Below, piece after piece: positions 32,203 to 43,544 of a DNA stretch of 64,000 nucleotides. Under the pieces are notes generated by a model. The model was not told the origin of the DNA. It did not search any database and saw only the letters and a list, made by a program, of their open reading frames with translations. A program made the translations under genes and the position numbers. This DNA is from Sphaerolaimus hirsutus (lineage: Eukaryota; Nematoda; Chromadorea; Monhysterida; Sphaerolaimidae), in the NCBI GenBank assembly GCA_964036195.1, contig OZ038455.1, positions 4,357,855 to 4,421,854 of the forward strand. Reading direction: 5' to 3'. How positions within the stretch are numbered: position 1 is the first letter of the stretch; every line of letters begins with the position of its first letter.

Positions 32203-33726
32203 CCGTATTTACTCGAAATACCTCCCGAGTAGTGATGGAAAAAGCGCCAGACTTTTGGCGCCAAGCACCAAAAGCGCCATGGCGCTTTTCTGAACCCCAG
32301 CGCCAAGCGCCAATGGCGCCAGAGGGCAATGGCGCCAAGCGCCAATAGCGCCAGCGCCAAAACTTATTGCTGCAATTCGTTTGCAAAAAAATGAATTCAT
32401 AACTGTGATGTACCACTGATGTCATAGTAGTCGATTTTCCTTTTGCCATTAAAGTTCAATGAACAACTATAATGTTTCATACATTGTTCAAATCTCCCTG
32501 GGACATATTTTTCAGCCAAACATTGTGACTGGGGAGCTTTCAATGGGGAGTACTTTGTTCCTCACACAGCTAAAAGGCGCAGTTATTCAAGGGACATTTA
32601 TTTCATTCTCATTTGGCTAACAGTGGGATTATTCTAGGGAGAGAACTTTTTTGAGATTTTATAGCATTTTTCCTTTGCTATACAGAGCAATTTATCGTTA
32701 AAATGTATTTACATGTACTCAAAAAATACATACATCCAGAGCAAATATTTTATTTGCTAATTGCCCTGTTTGCCCATGTTTGTAATAACGGAGAAATTAT
32801 TATTTCGTTCACCTTCTTTAGGGGGGAACTATTCGAGAAAGGAAATTATTTGAGGTGATTAGAAGACATAAAATGATAAATGTAAGATAAAATACCGTTA
32901 AAATAAAATTCTTAAAATACCAGTACATTATTACAGTCTAAATCCAAATATTACCTCTAGAGTAAAAAGTAAACACATTTTAACACCTCTGCTTTTATTC
33001 TGTGTAGTCCCCAAATTTGTCCCCAAATATTACCTAATCAATGTTAATTAATGGTAATGTCCCATAACACCCTCATATTTACCAATATTTATTCAGATGC
33101 TCTAAAAAGTTATCAACTGGATTGTCGATTTCACTCACTCATAACAATTTTTAAAATCACGGTTGGCGCTTTTTTGGCGCCATTTAAAATGCCGGCGCCT
33201 GGCGCCAATAGCGCCACCAGCAAATGGCGCCAAGCGCCAAAAGCGCCATGGCGCTTTCTCAGATCCCGGCGCCAAGCGCCAATGGCGCCAGAGCGTTTTA
33301 GCGCCAAGCGCCAAAAGCGCCATGGCGCTTTTTGCTTTGGCGCTAGCGCCAGGCGCCAGCGCCATGGCGCTTTTCCATCACTACTCCCGAGGGTGATTGT
33401 TTCAGAGTGACAATTTTGAGGGGGAGTGTTAAATGAGGGGGGGGGGGGGATTTTGAAGCTTTCTGAACTCTCAGTACTAATTTGTTGTTTGTAACATATG
33501 CAGACATAGAAAAATGCAACAAAAAGCACCGCGTATAAGAGTCTATAGACTTTATAAGTATAAACCCTGTTATAACGTAACACACATTTGTTTTTAACGT
33601 GTGTTCTGCATTGCCCGGATCACAAACCGCTCTTTTGTCATTTACATCATCTTTTCACTAAATTTGGGGGAGGGGGTTTTTCGATGTAGGAGGGTATTTC
33701 GAGGAGGGTTTTTGGAGAAAATACGG
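32203..33726. mobile_element. TA-flanked CCGTATTT element interrupted by a hAT
   Basis: TA-CCGTATTTACTCGAAATACC to ...GGAGAAAATACGG-TA. Core words (reverse orientation, 33,470-33,660) match subfamily 1. The GCGCC hAT sits in its left CTCCCGAG motif. Confidence 0.75.
32230..33383. mobile_element. hAT-like MITE, TAGTGATGG TIR, GCGCC-rich
   Basis: TAGTGATGGAAAAAGCGCC to GGCGCTTTTCCATCACTA with the perfect TSD CTCCCGAG (32,222-32,229 and 33,384-33,391). GCGCCAAGCGCC arrays at both ends flank about 790 bp of AT-rich sequence. Confidence 0.9.
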
Positions 33727-34143
33727 TATTCTGATGTTCTAGCACTTCTTAATCTGACGCTTCTGTGATACTTGATAAAATTGACACATTTCTGTTTGTG
33801 TAAACTTGAATCATTGTATTTATACATTGCCATAACTTTGACTGTCGTGCTGTGCTTTCCGCAACAATGAAAAAAAAACAGAAATTGAACACAGAAACTC
33901 AATTTTCACACAGAGACTCACAAAAAAATCAGTTTTACACAGAAACTAAACATTTTTTGAAAAACTCAAATGAGTTTTTTATTGGAGAACACAGAAACAA
34001 AGAAAATACATGAATTTTTTTGAGTTTTTTCATCAAAATTGAAGGCACATGATTTCAGTTCGACTAAACAACATGAGGTTTACCTGCATACATAAAATGT
34101 GCATGTATAATATATACATAAGCTATACTCTGTATCACACATA
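33727..34143. repeat. Spacer with CAACGATGG-hAT fragment
   Basis: At about 33,868-34,040 AACAATGAAAAAAAAACAG, AACACAGAAACTC and GAAACTAAACATTTTTTG form one end of the 3,469-type element; the other end is missing. Nothing else recognised. Confidence 0.55.
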
Positions 34144-34585
34144 CCGTATTTCCTCGAAATACCCCCCCCCCCTCGAAATACCCCCCCCCCCTCGTTTGAC
34201 CCCCCCCCCCTCTCGGGACCACTATGAAACAATCACCCCCCCCTCGAAATACCCCCCCCCCAATTGAGTGTAAAGGGAACGTACATGACAATAACTGTAG
34301 TTTGTGTTCTGTGTACTGCAGAACACACGTTAAAACATCGTCGGTGTCACGTTAGAACAGTGTACATACCATCTACATTCTAGTATTAGTCTACAGAACC
34401 TTATAAATGGCGGTTTTTGTTGCTTTTTTCGACGTCTGCGTACGTTTCAGACGACAATTTCGTACTTGGTTTTCAAAAATTTTCTTGTGAAATAATAACC
34501 CCCCCCCCCCTCGAAATACCCCCCCCCCCCTCTCGGGACCACTATGAAACAATCACCCCCCGGGGGGTATTTCGAGGAAATACGG
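34144..34585. mobile_element. TA-flanked CCGTATTT element, complete subfamily 1 copy
   Basis: TA-CCGTATTTCCTCGAAATACC to GGTATTTCGAGGAAATACGG-TA. 442 bp. C9-C13 runs, core GAACGTACATGACAATAAC ... CGTACTTGGTTTTC. The best reference copy in the window. Confidence 0.85.
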
Positions 34586-34849
34586 TAGTATGGTAACCTA
34601 CCAAAGCCCATCTGAATAATGAACCAAAATTATACAGTTTTTCATCATAATATTCCATTTTTACTATGGAAAATTAATTACAAAATTCATCACAAGATTT
34701 TTTTCATAAAATTATGGTAGGATTCTGCACATACGTCACAGTCTGCCGAGTATACCAATGAGTTTGAAAGATGCGGGATTTCTGTTCGCGTCACCAAAAG
34801 CAACTAATTAGGCAAATGGTCGCTAATGGCGGCCACATAGTAGTTGAAA

Positions 34850-35010
34850 CGGGGGTGCACTGATACGCACATCTGCCCGTTACGCACTAATGTCATTGCA
34901 TAACTTTTTTCACTTTACTCATATCTGAAAAACACTTGAAAAAGTGTCAAGTGAAAAAACGGGCAAATGTGCGTATCGGGCAGATGTGCGTATCAGGCCT
35001 GCCCCGTTGA
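34850..35010. repeat. GTGCGTATCGGGC hairpin repeat
   Basis: GATACGCACATCTGCCCG at the left and CGGGCAGATGTGCGTATC at the right, with a second CGGGCAAATGTGCG copy. Related in style to the GTGCGAAACGGGC blocks at 14.7 and 15.2 kb. Confidence 0.65.
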
Positions 35011-35148
35011 AACATGTGTTGACTTAATTGCATTCTGCGGTAAGCGAACAGAAATCCTGTGTCTTCAAACTTGTTGTTCTGAAATGCAAGGTAACTTGGA
35101 CATGTGCCAGGTTCACATAACTAATGTTTTGGAGGATATTGTCGGGGC

Positions 35149-36074
35149 TAGTGATGGAAAAAGCGCCATGGCGCTTTTCTTACCCCCAGCGCCAAGCGCC
35201 AATGGCGCCAGAGCAAAATAGCGCCAAGCGCCAAAAGCGCCATGGCGCTTTTCTGAACCTCAGCGCCAAGCGCCAATGGCGCCAGAGGGTAATGGCGCCA
35301 AGCGCCAATAGCGCCAGCGCCAAAATTTTTTTTCTGTAATTAGTTTGTAGAATAATGGATTCATAACTGTGACGCACCGGCACGGTTGATGAATCAATTA
35401 GTCAAGTAGTCGATTTAACTTCTCCCATTGAAGTACAATCAACCACTACAATGTTTACATTGTTAAAATCCCCTCTAATTACTCTCATGGGGGTTTATTT
35501 TTATTTTATTCAAAGGGGGGGGGGTATTTCGAGGAAATACGGTATATGCATAATACATATACCAACTACTTTATATGTATCTGCGATGGTAATTGGCAGC
35601 AAATAATACATCATGTACATTGCATACATGATGTATTTACGTTATTAAAAACGGAAGGTATTTCGAGGAGGGTCGATTCAAGGGAGGGATAATTCGAGGA
35701 AATACGGTACTTTGTCTCCAAATATTACCTAATCAATCTTTAATAAATATTAGTATCCACTGACACCCTACCTACCTATATTTATCAATATTTATTCAGT
35801 TGTTCTCAAAATTGATCAACTGGAATGTGAATTTTCACTGTATTATAACCGTTTTTATAATCATGGTTGGCGCTTTTTTGGCGCCATTAAAAATGCCAGC
35901 GCCAGGCGCCAATAGCGCCGCCAGAAAATGGCGCCAAGCGCCAAAAGCGCCATGGCGCTTTCTCAGATCCCGGCGCCAAGCGCCAAGGGCGCCAGAGCGT
36001 TTTAGCGCCAAGCGCCAAAAGCGCCATGGCGCTTTTTGCTTTGGCGCCAGCGCCATGGCGCTTTTCCATCACTA
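35149..36074. mobile_element. hAT-like MITE, TAGTGATGG TIR, GCGCC-rich
   Basis: TAGTGATGGAAAAAGCGCC to GGCGCTTTTCCATCACTA with the perfect TSD GTCGGGGC (35,141-35,148 and 36,075-36,082). Carries CCGTATTT ends (TATTTCGAGGAAATACGG at about 35,525 and 35,690) in its middle. Confidence 0.9.
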
Positions 36075-36186
36075 GTCGGGGCTGAGGCAGTAATATACCT
36101 TCAATCCAACGTTCTGTAACGTAACGTCTATCAAATTCATTTTGTTCTCGCATAGAAGGTCAGATTGAAAAATATGTAGGATGAAC

Positions 36187-36999
36187 CAGAGTTGCGAAAG
36201 CGTATTTACGCTTACCCGAAATACCCGGGTAAATAAGTATTTATACTTACGCTTACACTTACGCTTTCATAAAATACCCGTACGCTTTTTTACGCTTTCC
36301 CGCCCAAAATACCCGGGTACTAAAAGCGTAAAAAAGCTTTTCACACGGTTCAGTTTTACACTTTTGAAAAAGCATAAAACCACAAAAGAGTGAACGAAAC
36401 TGCGTACAAAAAAATTACTGCGTGCGTGCAGTAATGTGCTGGAAATAGTGGCACATTTACAATTTGTGTCGCAGTATGAATGTCTTGCTAATACTGTGTC
36501 GTCGAGCAAAATCGTGGCTTCAGATAAGAAATTTTGGGCTGAAAATGGATTCCGACGACGATGTTGTCGCCGTCGACAGCGCTAACTCCAAGTTGGAAGA
36601 TAAAAGGATGACTTACCGTGTAACTTCTAATAGAACGGCAGCCTCCAATAGAACGGCACCTCCCATAGAACGGCAGGCAAATAACGTTGCCGAAAAAAAT
36701 TGAACGGTTCTCTTCTATTAGAAGAAATACGGTAAGTGCCGCTGCCGATGAATTGCCAAACATAACATATGAGGGCAGACTACTAAGTGGACATCCGAAA
36801 AATGTCGCTGAGTACTTGATTTGGAAAGAATCCACTGAGAAAACGTCTCTTAAAATTTTTTTACGCTTACGCTTTTATTTACGCTTTCCCAGGTATTTAA
36901 AAAATACCTTACGCTTTAAGTATCCATACTGAAAATTTGGAAAGTGTATTTACGCTTACGCTTACGCTTTCCAAAAATACCGGTATTTTAACAACTCTG
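36187..36999. mobile_element. CAGAGTTG hAT-like MITE, long type
   Basis: CAGAGTTGCGAAAGCG to ...TATTTTAACAACTCTG with the perfect TSD GGATGAAC (36,179-36,186 and 37,000-37,007). Plus-strand remnant ORF MDSDDDVVAVDS...SKLEDK near 36,545, then after the nested insertion ADELPNITYEGRLLSGHP and KNVAEYLIWKE. Confidence 0.92.
36616..36732. mobile_element. Nested TA-flanked element, TAATAGAACGGC type
   Basis: TA-CCGTGTAACTTCTAATAG to CTATTAGAAGAAATACGG-TA, interior (CC)AATAGAACGGCA monomers. Comparison with the copy at 62,190 (GATGACTTAAGTGTTGC) gives the empty site and proves a TA duplication. Confidence 0.85.
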
Positions 37000-37325
37000 G
37001 GATGAACCGAATGGAATCTGCCCATTCAAATGCATATTTTGAGACATACACCATAAACGTAAATAAATACTGAATCACTTAGTCCTTTCATGTCTGCCGA
37101 GTTTACGTACCTGCTTGGATTTTAGATTTTAACGCATTGTGAGCCTTCAATTCGTTACTTCATTTGTAATTTGCTTCAATTCAAACTTGTTTATCATAAA
37201 TACAGAGAAACAATAAATGGAACAATAAAGATTTGATACAACCACCTGAATGTGAACTTCACACTGGTTTTTGAACATGATGTTTACTAAATACAATTGA
37301 GTACACCAACAATAATTGCCAATCA

Positions 37326-39033
37326 CTATTCCGCGCATGCATAGGTAGTCTTCGATTTTCGAGGGTACATACAAACCTTGACTGCTACCGTCATACTGAA
37401 ATTAAACACACAAGTATATAGGTGTATATATATATATACATATATTTATGGAATTGTGAAATTGAAAGATCTAATTTAGGATTTTTTTCCAAATTAAAAC
37501 TTACTCGTCGAAATTGGGTGCCACATTTTCCGTTATTATCCAGTTGTTTACCCAGTCTAGCCTGAAAAATTCAAGAAAAAATAGGGTTGAATGAAGAATT
37601 AATTTTTTTATTGGTTTTGCATATTCACACCAAGATCTAACACTCGACCATCGAATATTTACAATGTTTTCTTGAATAATCCCCGAGATGCGGAAACAAT
37701 TACCGTATTACCTCCAATAAAAGGTATACCTTATATTGATTTCGTCAGCTTTTTTCTGTGTTTTGATATAGCTTATATTGGAGGGTACCCCATATTAGAG
37801 GTATACCTTATATTGATTTCGCCAGAAACATATTACCAACAGTAAACAACAATGCTATTCATTTTATCAAACTGGAATGTAACAAAAGGTAAACCAGGCC
37901 TAATACAAGTTGCACAGAGTTGTCCGTGTGCCCTTCGGCACCTTTTTAATCCTTGTCCGCCATGTTTGGCAACGGTTTTTACGCTTATATGCTTTTTGGC
38001 ATGCAGCCAGCTGTATCTTATATTAGAGGTACCGTATTACCTCCAATATAAGGCATCCCTCTAATATAAGGTACCCTCTAATATAAGGTATAAGATTTGG
38101 CTATTTTGAACGCGACAAAATAAATATAAGGTACCCTCAAATATAAGGCATATCTCTAATAAGGCACAGCTGGCTGCGTGACAAAACGTGCAGAAAAAAA
38201 TAAAAACGGTCGCTAAACATGGCGGAAAATGATGAATATGGTGCCGAAGGGCACTGCGCTAACTGTTCGTCAACTTTCGTCGCTGAAAAATGTGTCAGAA
38301 TACGGCGGCACTATTCACTTCGAATTGTTGACCGGACGAAAATCTGGCAAAAAAAATGGAAGGTACCCTCTAATATAAGGTACCCTCTAATATAAGGTCT
38401 AACTTTTAGCTCAAAAAATCTGACGAAAACAATATAAGGTATACCTTATATTAGAGGTAATACGGTATACCTTATATTGGAGGTATGCCTTATATTTATT
38501 TCGTCAGTTTCAAAAAAAACCCAAAAGGTAAACCTTATATTAGAGGGTACCTTATATTGAAGGTACCTCATATTGGAGGTAATACGGTATGCGTACAAGC
38601 GTAAAGAACGTAACTGAACGTAAGGAACGTACAAGCGTAAAGAACGAGTGTACCGAACGTGAAAATAGTGAAAATACCGAACGACAGGCGTAAATATTTT
38701 CACAGAAAATTATAACTTTCTCGAAAAATGCCCAGCCCCCTAATAATCGCCCTCAAATGTTACCGGTGTAATTTTTATCTGCTTAGAATATTTCGAAAAA
38801 ATACGTCGCGATGAAACCGGTTACCCGAGACAACTGTCAAGTCTGAAAAACAAACCAAGAGAAAAAAGACAACAACAAATTGCCAAATCTGGCACCGTGC
38901 CAAGAATTTGCCTCTCAAAAACTCACTTCATCATTTTGATCATTCTGAACGTGTTAAATCTGAGCGCATCTCCATCATACGCAATTGGCAAAGTTGCTTC
39001 CTTGCACTCGATTTCTTCCACATCTGTTTCCAT
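37326..39033 (-). CDS. Probable small three-exon gene, unknown product (about 77 aa)
   Basis: Minus-strand exons 39033-38927 (ATG, 35 codons + 2, donor AA before GTGAGT), 37561-37505 (acceptor TTTTTCAG, donor GA before GTAAGT) and 37395-37326 (acceptor TAATTTCAG, stop TAG). Phases match at both junctions and three consensus splice sites agree, which is unlikely by chance. The N-terminus METDVEEIE is acidic; the middle reads FRMIKMMK / LDWVNNWIITE. I do not recognise the family. Intron 1 holds the CCGTATTACC element (37,703-38,587). The third exon could instead splice at AAG before GTTTGT (37,377) to an exon I did not find. Confidence 0.42.
37703..38587. mobile_element. TA-flanked CCGTATT element, CTCCAATATAAGGTA type (compound)
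   Basis: TA-CCGTATTACCTCCAATAAAA to CATATTGGAGGTAATACGG-TA. Interior monomers CTAATATAAGGTACC in both orientations; further CCGTATTACCTCC ends at about 38,033 and 38,460 show a nested or rearranged copy. Includes CGAAGGGCAC blocks also seen at 41,800. Confidence 0.8.
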
Positions 39034-39790
39034 TTTGCAACATTGATACATGAATCTGAGAATTTCAGATTGTGGTGAAAAATTGATTTTGAGGACATAT
39101 AATTAAGTATAATCTGAGAAAATTGTTTTAAAGAAATAATAATTAAAATCTATCTGAAAAACGAAGAGAAGAGAAGAGAACCGTATTTCCTCGAAATACC
39201 CCCCTCCCCCCTCAAAATGGGCACTATGAAGTTATTAACCCCCCTCGAAGTACCCCCCCCAAATACAATTAATCTCGGCTTTATAGAGATTTTCTCAAGA
39301 AAATATCAGATTCTCAGTAGAAGATTGCACTCAATGTTTGGACATAGAAGCGTTATTTCGAAGTTGACTTCCAGATAGATTTTTTACATTGCATTCAACA
39401 GACAAAAAATCTAATGAAATACCTCTGAAGAATCCTGAAAAAATATTTTTATATTTTTTATCTTTTTATATTTTCTTATCTTTCACCATAATCTCCGAAA
39501 GAATTGTAGAATGCTATCAATGCCTAGAGCAACTTTTTTATGCTTACATTTTATGCAACTTATATACCACACCTGTCAACCCCAAACAAAGACCAGAAAA
39601 GAAACAAACTTTCCCCCTCCGGGACTTTTAAAGCCGCCAATATAACTGCCCGAGTCGCAAGCGGAATCCCATTTACAATTTGGCTCACATTTTGCGGGTT
39701 TGTCTGTTATACGGCCGCACGTCATATACAATTCTGGTCTGAGGGGAAATTGAAGCATGTTAAGACCAGGGCATCAGAAATTCGCAATTA
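39034..39790. other. AT-rich spacer with half a CCGTATTT element
   Basis: CCGTATTTCCTCGAAATACC at 39,181 without a matching right end. 39,540-39,790 has an open plus-strand frame without codon bias or recognisable domain. Confidence 0.4.
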
Positions 39791-39854
39791 CCGTATTTAC
39801 TCGAAATACCCCCCTCAAAATGGACGCTATGATTTTTTTAGCCCCTCCACCCCC

Positions 39855-40639
39855 CAGAGTTGCGAAAGCGTATTTACGCTTACCCGAAATACCCGGGTAA
39901 ATGGGTATTTATACTTACGCTTACGCTTACGCTTTCATAAAATACCCGTACGCTTTTTTACGCTTTCCCGGCCAAAATACCCGGGTACTAAAAGCGTAAA
40001 AAAGCTTATCACACGGTTCAGTTTTACACTTTTGAAAAAGCATAAAACCACAAAAAAAGAGTGAACGAAACTGCGTGCCAAGAAAATTACTGCGTGCGTG
40101 CAGTAATGTGCTGGAAATAGTGGCACATTTACAAATTCTGTCGCAGTATGAATGTCTTGCTAATACTGTGTCGAGCAAAATCGTGGCTTCAGATAAGAAA
40201 TTTTGGGCTGAAAATGGATTCCGAGACGGACGATGTTGTCGCCGTCGACAGCACTAACTCTAAGTTGTAAGATAAAAGCATGACTTACCATGTTTCGTCT
40301 AATAGAACGGCAGCCTCCAATAGAACGGCACCTCCCATAGAATGGCAGGCAAAAAAGTAGAAGAAGAAATACGGTAAGTGTCGCAGCCGATGAATTTCCA
40401 AACAACATATGACGGCAGACTACTAAGTGGACATCCGAAAAATGTCGCGGAGAGCTTGATTTGGAAAGAATTCACTAATAAAACGTCTCTTATAATTTTT
40501 TTACGCTTACGCTTTTATTTACGCTTTCCCAGGTATTTTAAAAATACCTTACGCTTTAAGTATCAATACTGAAAATTTTGAAAGTGTATTTACGCTTACG
40601 CTTACGCTTTCCAAAAATACCGGTATTTTAACAACTCTG
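39855..40639. mobile_element. CAGAGTTG hAT-like MITE, long type
   Basis: CAGAGTTGCGAAAGCG to ...TATTTTAACAACTCTG with the perfect TSD CCACCCCC (39,847-39,854 and 40,640-40,647). Shares with the 36-kb copy a TAATAGAACGGC insertion at the identical TA (40,288-40,374). Confidence 0.92.
40288..40374. mobile_element. Nested TAATAGAACGGC element (same site as 36,616)
   Basis: TA-CCATGTTTCGTCTAATAG to GTAGAAGAAGAAATACGG-TA. Internally deleted relative to the 117-bp copy. Confidence 0.8.
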
Positions 40640-40917
40640 CCACCCCCTCGAAATACCATCCAAATTGAGTGTAAAGAGAACGTAAATGACAAACGCTGCG
40701 GTTTGTGATCGTGTAATGCAGAACCCACTTTTTTTAAATGTCTTTGATATGTTAGAACAGGGTATGCAGTATGTACTATCTACAAACTTATATAAGTCTA
40801 TAAACTGGTATACTGTTGCATTTTTCTATGTCTGCATACGTTACAAACAACAAATTAGTACTGGAAGTTCGGAAAATTTCTGGTGAAATAATAAGCCCCC
40901 ACCCTCGAAATACCCCC

Positions 40918-42111
40918 CTCGTTAAATAAATTACAGGTGAATGGATAAAGATATGGCGTTGTAATTTCAGTCAAAGAAAGTGCACATGCAGATGTTGCTT
41001 GTGTCCAAAGCCCATCAATTTATTTAAATTGTACTGGAAGTTATGAATTTTGGCGCAAATTTTTTTAATTTTATCCCCTAATTTTACGCAACCTACAGCT
41101 ATAATGGATACGATGAATAACTTCCTACGATAAATGTCAGTTCCAGGATCAAATTAAAACCCTGGCCGGCACACCTGTGCCCATATAAACGGTTACTCCT
41201 CGTGCCAGGGTCTTTACAAGCGCCCTGCATTTACGATGGCCCCACACCCACTAGTTGACAACGACAACAAATGTCAACTGGTTGCCATCAAGTGAAGCCG
41301 TAGTGTTGAAAAAATTGGTGTATTTATTTGCACTGTAAAAGGAACGCACGTTGTATAGGTAAAGGTATTGACGATAGTGTAACCCGTCAGCAAACTTTGA
41401 ATTGGGATTGGAACTAGTTGACATTTAGTGTCCTCGTCAACTAGTGTGTACATTGTCATCGAACAAGGACACCGATCTTGGACGGGTGCCAACTTACGGG
41501 TCATACTTGCCAAACGTCCACTCGACGTCGCGCACGTAACCGCCGTGGTAGCAAGTGTGCTCCTCGATTTTCATCGAACCATCGTCCGTGAACGCGGCTG
41601 CGCGAAATAAAAAAAATTATGGTAAATCGAACCGACGCGTGATTTTAAGGCGCCGGATATCAATACTGATGTTGGCACACCTCCAACAAAAGGTGCAATT
41701 TTGGCATTTAAATGTGATGAAAAAACGCGACAGGTTTACCTCTTATTAAAAAACAGCTGGATGCGTGCCAAAATGAATTAAATCGTATAGACAGTGTCGA
41801 AGGGCACAAGCACAACTCTGCGCTGTGTCGACTTGTATATTAGGCATGGCTACCGTTCTAAAAATTTCTGGGAACTCTCGAAATTGACCGGTAAAATTTG
41901 AAAATTGAGGTAAATTTTTCAGTAATGCTAGTGTAAAAAATTCGGTATTTGAAAAGTAATAAAAGATTAGAAAATTAGAAAACGATTTTTGAAGAAGAAA
42001 AAACAAGAAAATTTGAAAACGATAGAAAACGAATTCCGAATTCGATGAAAAACATTTCAGAAAAAATTACTGTAAAATTGAATCACTTTTCCAGTGGGTT
42101 TGACTGACATA
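40918..42111. other. Spacer with hairpin-rich repeats
   Basis: CCCTGGCCGGCAC / GTGCCAGGG form a hairpin at 41,160-41,213; CACTAGTTGACAACGA (41,247) and TCGTCAACTAGTG (41,433) are inverted ends of a possible MITE. AATCGTATAGACAGTGTCGAAGGGCAC at 41,780 resembles 38,240. No gene recognised. Confidence 0.45.
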
Positions 42112-42540
42112 CCGTATTACCTAAAATTGACCCCCTTGAATTAAACCCCCCCTCGAATTAACCCCCCTCGAATTACGCCCCCTCAAAATGGGCTGAGGAA
42201 AAAATAACCACCCCTCGAAATACCCCCCCCCCCCTCCGGAATGATGTACATCATGTATACAATGTGCATTATGTATTTATTACTGCTAATTTGCATTGCA
42301 GCTACACATAGACTAGTTTGTGTAGCTAACTACATTTTATGTCTAAATATATCCTGTTTGGACACATTTATTACCTGTTCTGGGTACACAAATGCCTAAT
42401 ATTTACTACGATTCTTACAAAAATTTCTGGTCAAATAATCGAATAAGCCCCGACCTCGAATAAGCCCTCCTCAAATTAACCCACCTCAAACTTTGCTGGC
42501 GAAAAAATAAATCACCATTGGGTATTCTGAGGTAATATGG
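42112..42540. mobile_element. TA-flanked CCGTATT element, subfamily 2 core
   Basis: TA-CCGTATTACCTAAAATTG to TATTCTGAGGTAATATGG-TA. Core words ATGATGTACATCATGTATAC, TTTGCATTGCAGCTACAC, ATATATCCTGTTTGGACAC; the same core is in 46,102-46,664. Confidence 0.8.
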
Positions 42541-42621
42541 TAGTTATTTGTCACTGTTATTCTCACTTTTCACAAATCATTGTTTTTATTTTTTGCATCA
42601 ACGTTTCTAAACCAAAATAAA

Positions 42622-42740
42622 TACCGTTGCCTCCCTTGAATCCCCTTGAATAAAACTACCCCCACCCGGTATTGGATCCCCTCGAATAAAACGTTTATCA
42701 AAAACCAATTTTTTTGGCATAATTTTTTTTGTAACCCCCC
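42622..42740. mobile_element. Partial CCGTTGCCTCC element
   Basis: TA-CCGTTGCCTCCCTTGAATC and TCCCCTCGAATAAAAC; right end not found. Confidence 0.45.
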
Positions 42741-42910
42741 CCCCCCATGGAAAAATTCGACCTACCAGGCGGCTTTGCCGCTCCGCCAGGCTCCTTGGCG
42801 CCGCACGAGCTACAGTAATCCGCTGAATACAGCACACAAAGTAGAATGATTATGACCGGTTTTACAGTCATTTTTGGGCTTCAAATTTTTATTTTTTTTT
42901 ATTTTTGTAG

Positions 42911-43380
42911 GATAGGTGCGGGTCGATTGTGTTGGAAATCTGCGGATATCTTAAAACGACTTTTGTGGGACAAACTTTTTAACAGTAAGTTTATAAGGGA
43001 GTCGAATTTGCATAAGTAAAGCTTCAGGTTTGGCATCGGAATTGATTCCAGGGTATTTTGCGTGCAGGCATTAAAGAAAATTGACGCCAGGGACCGATCC
43101 CAGACCGTGTAAAATGTAAAATGTCATGCTAAGTACCAAAATTAGTGTCAAATGGCTTGTAAAATGGCAAACCCGTTCGGCATTTGACATGGCATCTTAC
43201 ACGACTTTTCAATTTTTGCATGACATTTTACATTTTATTGCGCGTTTTACAGGGTCTGCGAAGAGTGCAGATAAATTTGCATGTGCTATTGATAAAATAT
43301 GCGGGAATTGTCAGGATAAGGATCAGATTAAATTCGAATTACTAAATTACTTAATTGAGGCGTCTAATTCTAAAAGATGA
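42911..43380 (+). CDS. Probable last two exons of an unrecognised gene
   Basis: Exon 42911-42984 (acceptor TTTTTGTAG, donor AACA before GTAAGT) and exon 43253-43380 (acceptor CGTTTTACAG, stop TGA) join in phase 1. The joined frame reads ILKRLLWDKLFNS, then SADKFACAIDKICGNC and LLNYLIEASNSKR. An AGTGCAG acceptor at 43,271 is equally in phase. Composition (amphipathic helices, C-terminal basic end) looks coding, and slightly resembles the C-terminal helices of BESS-type regulators, but I cannot name it. The 5' exons were not found; they may lie beyond the repeats upstream. Confidence 0.38.
43095..43257. repeat. CATGTAAAATG-type element in the intron at 42,985-43,252
   Basis: ATCCCAGACCGTGTAAAATG to CGTTTTACAGGGTCTG. 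Its right end supplies the splice acceptor TTTTACAG used in the gene model at 42,911-43,380. Confidence 0.6.
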
Positions 43381-43544
43381 CAATTCCACAAAATGCGATT
43401 TTGAGTATATGGCATTTTAAATTTCAGACCCATTTCCAGGTCTGTGGTGCGTGTCCAATAAGGCTCTCTCATGCTTACCATTAAGTTCCATATGTTGACA
43501 AAAAGTGTCAAATTTTCAGCCCCTGCTGTCAACCTACATGTGAA

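Larger units (their letters stand above)
34739..37105. mobile_element. CTCGGCGGAC-family element carrying two hAT insertions
   Basis: Ends TCTGCCGAGTATACC and CATGTCTGCCGAG. Interior (GGGATTTCTGTTCGCGTCACC, TCGCTAATGGCGGCC, ATCAAATTCATTTTGTTCTCG) matches 30,681-31,233. Insertions at 35,149-36,074 and 36,187-36,999 explain the greater length. Confidence 0.65.
39791..40917. mobile_element. TA-flanked CCGTATTT element interrupted by a hAT
   Basis: CCGTATTTACTCGAAATACC at the left; core GAACGTAAATGACAAACGC ... AGTACTGGAAGTTC and ACCCTCGAAATACCCCCC at the right; the terminal CGG-TA is lost. The hAT at 39,855 sits in its left part. Confidence 0.7.

Noticed and set aside
32144-33583. Frames reading APWRFWRLAL and KRHGAF repeats (also at 35,180 and 55,208)
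   Set aside because: Translations of GCGCC palindromic arrays in TAGTGATGG hAT elements.
39540-40064. 174-aa plus-strand frame with a hydrophobic segment
   Set aside because: Its second half is CCGTATTT/hAT sequence; the first half has no splice sites in support and no recognisable domain.
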